Origin: Bacteroidota bacterium
Lineage (GTDB): Bacteria; Bacteroidota; Bacteroidia; Bacteroidales; UBA932
NCBI GenBank assembly: GCA_009778375.1
Contig: WRJW01000187.1
Coordinates: 1-9,876, forward strand
Reading direction: 5' to 3'
DNA length: 9,876 nt
Positions within the stretch are counted from its first letter, which is position 1. Each line of letters starts with the position of its first letter. Below, piece by piece: positions 7,069-9,876 of the stretch. Below the pieces are notes generated by a model. It saw nothing but the letters and a program-made list of their open reading frames with translations, made no database searches and was not told where the DNA came from. The translations under genes and the position numbers were made by a program.

Positions 7069-7293
7069 TCAATCAATTTCTTCAAAATCTACATATTCCC
7101 CAACCTGCTTGTCAATGTGCTTTTTGGAGGGATCGTGCTTGGGGCTCCGATCGGGATTGCGTTGTGGGTCGGAATCCATGCCGTAGCGTTTTTGCATACG
7201 TTTTACTCCAAAACGCAGGAGCCATGGAAATAGCTGAGTAAAGAGGTACCCCACTGCAAAAACAACCAATATAAAAGTCAATAAAAATCTCAT
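7069..7293 (-). CDS. Small membrane protein of the DUF4834 type
   Basis: The protein has 74 residues. One hydrophobic helix (about 2-27) is followed by a basic segment (FGVKRMQKRYG), a proline- and charge-rich linker, and the acidic ending VGEYVDFEEID, which is the hallmark of DUF4834 proteins in Bacteroidota. It is probably a single-pass inner-membrane protein with a cytoplasmic tail. No function is established for the family. Its ATG overlaps the stop of the upstream 759-residue gene by one base (TGATG), and its stop lies 3 nt before the exporter start. This suggests equal translation of the three products and perhaps a role alongside the exporter. The family call is from recognition of the tail motif, not from a search. 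Confidence 0.75.
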   Translation of the reverse strand: MRFLLTFILVVFAVGYLFTQLFPWLLRFGVKRMQKRYGMDSDPQRNPDRSPKHDPSKKHIDKQVGEYVDFEEID

Positions 7294-9572
7294 CAGGGTT
7301 TACGTGTTTTTAGGGTGCCGGTACTAAGATCTACCGTTACTAATCTGCCATCTATAGTGATGGTTTCCAACACCTCTCCGGGACCAAACGCTATGGGGGC
7401 ATTCTGTTTGATCCGGTCTTTTTTTTGCAAAGCTACAACCTGCATACCATTGGCACGAAGTATATAATCCGCTTGAGCCCCATATACTAACCAATAGGAA
7501 GCATCGGGCGAGGAGAGCGGGACAGGCGCCGTTTCTATCCGGTCTGAAGGCATAAATACTTCCCACTCCTTAGCCGGAACACCTCTGCGGTCGTACTGCC
7601 TCAAAGAGTTGTCGGCATGAATGATAAATACCGCATAATCTTTCTTGCCCTGGGGATCAAAAACAAAAGGCCCTTTTCTTGCCCGAACCTCCAGCGTGCG
7701 GGGATAAGGATTGACCGGCCTACCCAATCGATCCAACAATTGCAGGGTGGATCCCGAAGCAAAAAGTATCTGCAATTTATTGTTTTTGAGGTAGTCGATC
7801 TGGACAACCGTATCTGCAATGGGATATTTTTCTTTACTCTTCCACAGGATTAATCCGGACTCGTCAATCAGCGACAGCAAGCTGTCGGAACTTTGTTCCA
7901 AAGAATTATATTTAAGCGTCAAATGGTTATACACCCTGAACGGACCAATGGCCATAGACGGAGGCGCAACATCTAAAGCAGCGGCAGAAACCGTGCGCGA
8001 AGCAGCACTTTCTTTTTTGAGCCTGTCGGATGAAAAAATGAAATTTGCAAAAGGCTTCTTGTTCAATCCTTTCAATTGAAACAGCGCCAACGTATAATCG
8101 TAGGGAGACAAGGCTTCGGCAACTTGAGAAGCGTAGCGGGCATCCAGCAGCAAGATGAGCGAATCCCGCGCTTCACCGGCTTGAACCATTAAAGTAAGAC
8201 CGGCATCTTCCATCCAAACTCCATTCGCGCTACTTTGTTTTGTGCGCGTGTAGAGCGAGGAGGAGTTGAAACCGGAATGCACCCATTCAAGAACCTCCCT
8301 GTCGCCCAAAAAGAGGATATTGTCAATAATAGTTGCGTGAGATTCGTCATTTAGGGCAAACAAGGGTCCCAATAAGGCCGAAAAAGCTCCGGTGTATGGA
8401 TTGGAGACAGGGAAGGAAGATTCAAATTGCCTCCTCAATTGAGCGGCATGTTGCGAGCGTACCAAAGTTACCCATCGATTACCCGATGGGGTGGGGAGCC
8501 AGGCCAAAGCCACCTCTGCCGGATAAAGCGATTCGAACCAGCCCGCTAACTTCATTTGGTTCCGTTCTTCCCAAGCCTGTAGGGAAGCAGAGGCAGATCT
8601 GTCTTTTTTATTGATTTCTAAATAATTCATATACAAATCTCTGTAGGACGCAAAGTCTTGAAAAGAGAAAGAAAGAAACAATATGGTGGAGGCGGGCAGG
8701 TATTCCCACAGTTTGACCGAAGAGGGCAAAGATCCGGCAACCACCGAGGCAAAATTTCCCATTCCCTTGTCGGTAAACAGGAAGCCGCTCAACTGCACCG
8801 AGGGATCGGTCATGCTCCCATCCATTGCTATCCAGGAAGCGCTCTTAGATAAAAAATCGGTATAGGGCTGCATCTGCTTGCCCAGCAAAGAGCTTACTAT
8901 TTTATCGCATTGCTGCATATTCACATATACCTGGCTCTCGCCCGCGTGGGTGGAAGCGGCCAACAGATCGGTAAAAGCAGTCTGATCCAACATAGAACGA
9001 CCGCTTACTATATGGCGTACAGATGATTCAACTAATACCGGAGAGGTGCTTGCTACCATAAATCTTCCGGACAGGGCTACATACAGAGGCGTCGAAGGTT
9101 CAAACAACCGATATATATCTGTTTTATTGTATTTTTTGTAGTTGTCCACCGTTCCACACCTTTGAGACAAAAAAGGCAGGAAATCCTCCTGACCCCAACC
9201 GTCGGCAAGATACACCGCCAGCAATACGTGTAAGGTGTTTTTACCTGTATAATGTACCGAACAAATCGCTTCGGAGTCCCCTATATCCTCATCCCCTGTA
9301 TGTTCGTAAAGTTTGGCCAAAAATTCCGACAAACCGTTGTCGGCGGCGCAAAAACGAGATAAAACAGAAGTTTCGGAGGCATATACCTTGCAGAGGTGTG
9401 CCAAAGCGCCAAATTTTTGCAACAAAACAGCGTCCGGCGGAATCGCCTGAAAAACCGTCTCAGAAGGAGTCTTGACAGCAACCTCCTCTTTGAGCCGAAT
9501 ATAGAAGTATACACAAAGGCATAACAAACACAGTACAAATGCAATACCTATTATGATCCCCTGTTTTTTCAT
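7293..9572 (-). CDS. Large membrane-anchored protein of unknown function with propeller-like C-terminal region
   Basis: I do not recognise this 759-residue protein with confidence. A single N-terminal membrane helix (about 5-25, IIIGIAFVLCLLCLCVYFYI) has KK before it and R-K after, so it is probably an uncleaved anchor with a large periplasmic part. Residues 40-520 are a mixed alpha/beta region with no catalytic motif I can name; phrases such as IPPDAVLL and LSGRFMVASTSPVLVE recall DUF3352-like proteins, only as a weak guess. From about 540 to the end, short beta-rich units alternate with turns (LLDRLGRPV, RQYDRRGVPAKEW, ILRANGMQV, VTVDLSTG), as in PQQ- or WD-type propellers. Cysteines cluster in the membrane helix and the first 140 residues (61, 75, 104, 139). 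It is the first gene of the run, with its own promoter, and is coupled by TGATG to the DUF4834 gene. A scaffold or partner role for the exporter is only inference. Confidence 0.8.
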   Translation of the reverse strand: MKKQGIIIGIAFVLCLLCLCVYFYIRLKEEVAVKTPSETVFQAIPPDAVLLQKFGALAHLCKVYASETSVLSRFCAADNGLSEFLAKLYEHTGDEDIGDSEAICSVHYTGKNTLHVLLAVYLADGWGQEDFLPFLSQRCGTVDNYKKYNKTDIYRLFEPSTPLYVALSGRFMVASTSPVLVESSVRHIVSGRSMLDQTAFTDLLAASTHAGESQVYVNMQQCDKIVSSLLGKQMQPYTDFLSKSASWIAMDGSMTDPSVQLSGFLFTDKGMGNFASVVAGSLPSSVKLWEYLPASTILFLSFSFQDFASYRDLYMNYLEINKKDRSASASLQAWEERNQMKLAGWFESLYPAEVALAWLPTPSGNRWVTLVRSQHAAQLRRQFESSFPVSNPYTGAFSALLGPLFALNDESHATIIDNILFLGDREVLEWVHSGFNSSSLYTRTKQSSANGVWMEDAGLTLMVQAGEARDSLILLLDARYASQVAEALSPYDYTLALFQLKGLNKKPFANFIFSSDRLKKESAASRTVSAAALDVAPPSMAIGPFRVYNHLTLKYNSLEQSSDSLLSLIDESGLILWKSKEKYPIADTVVQIDYLKNNKLQILFASGSTLQLLDRLGRPVNPYPRTLEVRARKGPFVFDPQGKKDYAVFIIHADNSLRQYDRRGVPAKEWEVFMPSDRIETAPVPLSSPDASYWLVYGAQADYILRANGMQVVALQKKDRIKQNAPIAFGPGEVLETITIDGRLVTVDLSTGTLKTRKP

Positions 9573-9587
9573 AAAAAATTAAACGAC

Positions 9588-9619
9588 CAAAGGTAGATGA
9601 AATTTTTGAACGGTGCAAC
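9588..9619 (-). promoter_or_regulatory. Bacteroidota-type promoter of the six-gene run
   Basis: On the minus strand the -7 element TACCTTTG (9588-9595) matches TAnnTTTG, and GTTG (9616-9619) stands 20 nt upstream as a -33 element, the usual spacing. Transcription should begin near 9582, leaving a leader of only about 10 nt before the ATG at 9572. Ribosome recruitment would then rely on the AT-rich start region, since no Shine-Dalgarno is visible. Confidence 0.6.
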
Positions 9620-9645
9620 CCTCAACAAAGTCTTGTAATAACATT

Positions 9646-9684
9646 TCGTATCACTATCGTATATTTTCGTATCAAATCGTATCA
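9646..9684 (+). repeat. Four helically phased TCGTAT direct repeats upstream of the Fic gene
   Basis: TCGTATCA occurs at 9646-9653, 9667-9674 and 9677-9684, and a variant, TCGTATAT, at 9657-9664. Start-to-start distances are 11, 10 and 10 bp, close to one helical turn, so all copies face the same side of the DNA. The array ends 16 bp before the Fic ATG and overlaps the likely promoter region; TATATTTT (9660-9667) is one base from the -7 consensus on the plus strand. The most likely role is a cooperative binding site for a regulator of the Fic gene. Confidence 0.6.
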
Positions 9685-9700
9685 TATAAAAGTGTAAAAT

Positions 9701-9876
9701 ATGGAAAATAAAACATTTAACTTCAATCTGAATATTGATTGGAAACTGATAAATCTAATCAGCGTGATTGACCGTTTTGATTCGCGATGGACAGCAATAG
9801 AACGGCGAGAAGGGCAGAGTTTAAAACAATTAAAATCCATTGCCACAGTTCGCAGTGTTGGTGCGTCAAACCGTAT
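9701..9876 (+). CDS. Fic family protein, N-terminal part
   Basis: The first 58 codons are visible before the window ends. The segment WKLINLISVIDRFDSRW followed by ERREGQSLKQLKSIAT and VRSVGASNR is the N-terminal part of Bacteroidota Fic proteins, where it normally continues into an IEG-type stretch. Ser56-Asn57-Arg58 would be the first residues of an (S/T)xxxE(G/N) inhibitory helix if Glu-Gly follows beyond the edge, placing it among Fic proteins with the inhibitory helix before the catalytic domain. Fic proteins usually transfer AMP from ATP to hydroxyl groups of target proteins. The catalytic HPFxxGNGR motif is beyond the edge, so activity cannot be judged. The ATG at 9701 is the only sensible start. 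The gene is divergent from the rest of the window and has phased repeats directly upstream, so it is probably an independent and regulated unit. Confidence 0.8.
   Translation, partial: MENKTFNFNLNIDWKLINLISVIDRFDSRWTAIERREGQSLKQLKSIATVRSVGASNR

Overview
The window looks like a chromosomal segment of a Bacteroidota bacterium, most likely order Bacteroidales. The evidence is three matches to the Bacteroidota sigma-factor -7 element TAnnTTTG in front of genes, AT-rich start regions without clear Shine-Dalgarno sites, and families typical of the phylum: a DUF4834 small membrane protein, membrane-anchored AraC-type regulators and a divergent long-chain acyl-CoA ligase. Genus cannot be read from the sequence.

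Layout. Nearly everything is on the minus strand, so the order of transcription runs from right to left. At 9572 a promoter starts a tightly packed run: a 759-residue membrane-anchored protein of unknown function (7293-9572), a 74-residue DUF4834 protein (7069-7293), an MsbA-type ABC exporter (5224-7065), a long-chain fatty-acid-CoA ligase-like enzyme (3537-5192), a dCMP deaminase-family protein (3111-3527) and a C-terminal processing peptidase of family S41 (1496-3118). Gaps between these genes are 31 nt or less, and two junctions overlap, so they probably form one operon with an envelope and lipid theme plus one nucleotide-metabolism gene.

A 207-nt gap (1289-1495) follows. It holds an inverted repeat and a promoter for a pair of AraC-type regulator ORFs. 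The first (767-1288) is membrane-anchored. The second (359-742) sits in the same frame directly after the first one's TGA stop and has no ATG of its own before its DNA-binding domain. After it, a promoter inside the end of the second ORF drives ettA, the ABC-F translation factor, of which only the first 115 or so codons are present (1-347).

On the right edge, divergently on the plus strand, a Fic-family protein begins at 9701 and runs off the window. Its upstream region carries four copies of a TCGTAT-type repeat spaced 10-11 bp apart, which looks like a binding array for a regulator.

No rRNA, tRNA, CRISPR array, transposon or other complete mobile element was seen. The least explained items are the phased repeats in front of the Fic gene, the two regulator ORFs separated by an in-frame stop, the 759-residue protein, and a serine in the ligase where the usual catalytic lysine would be.
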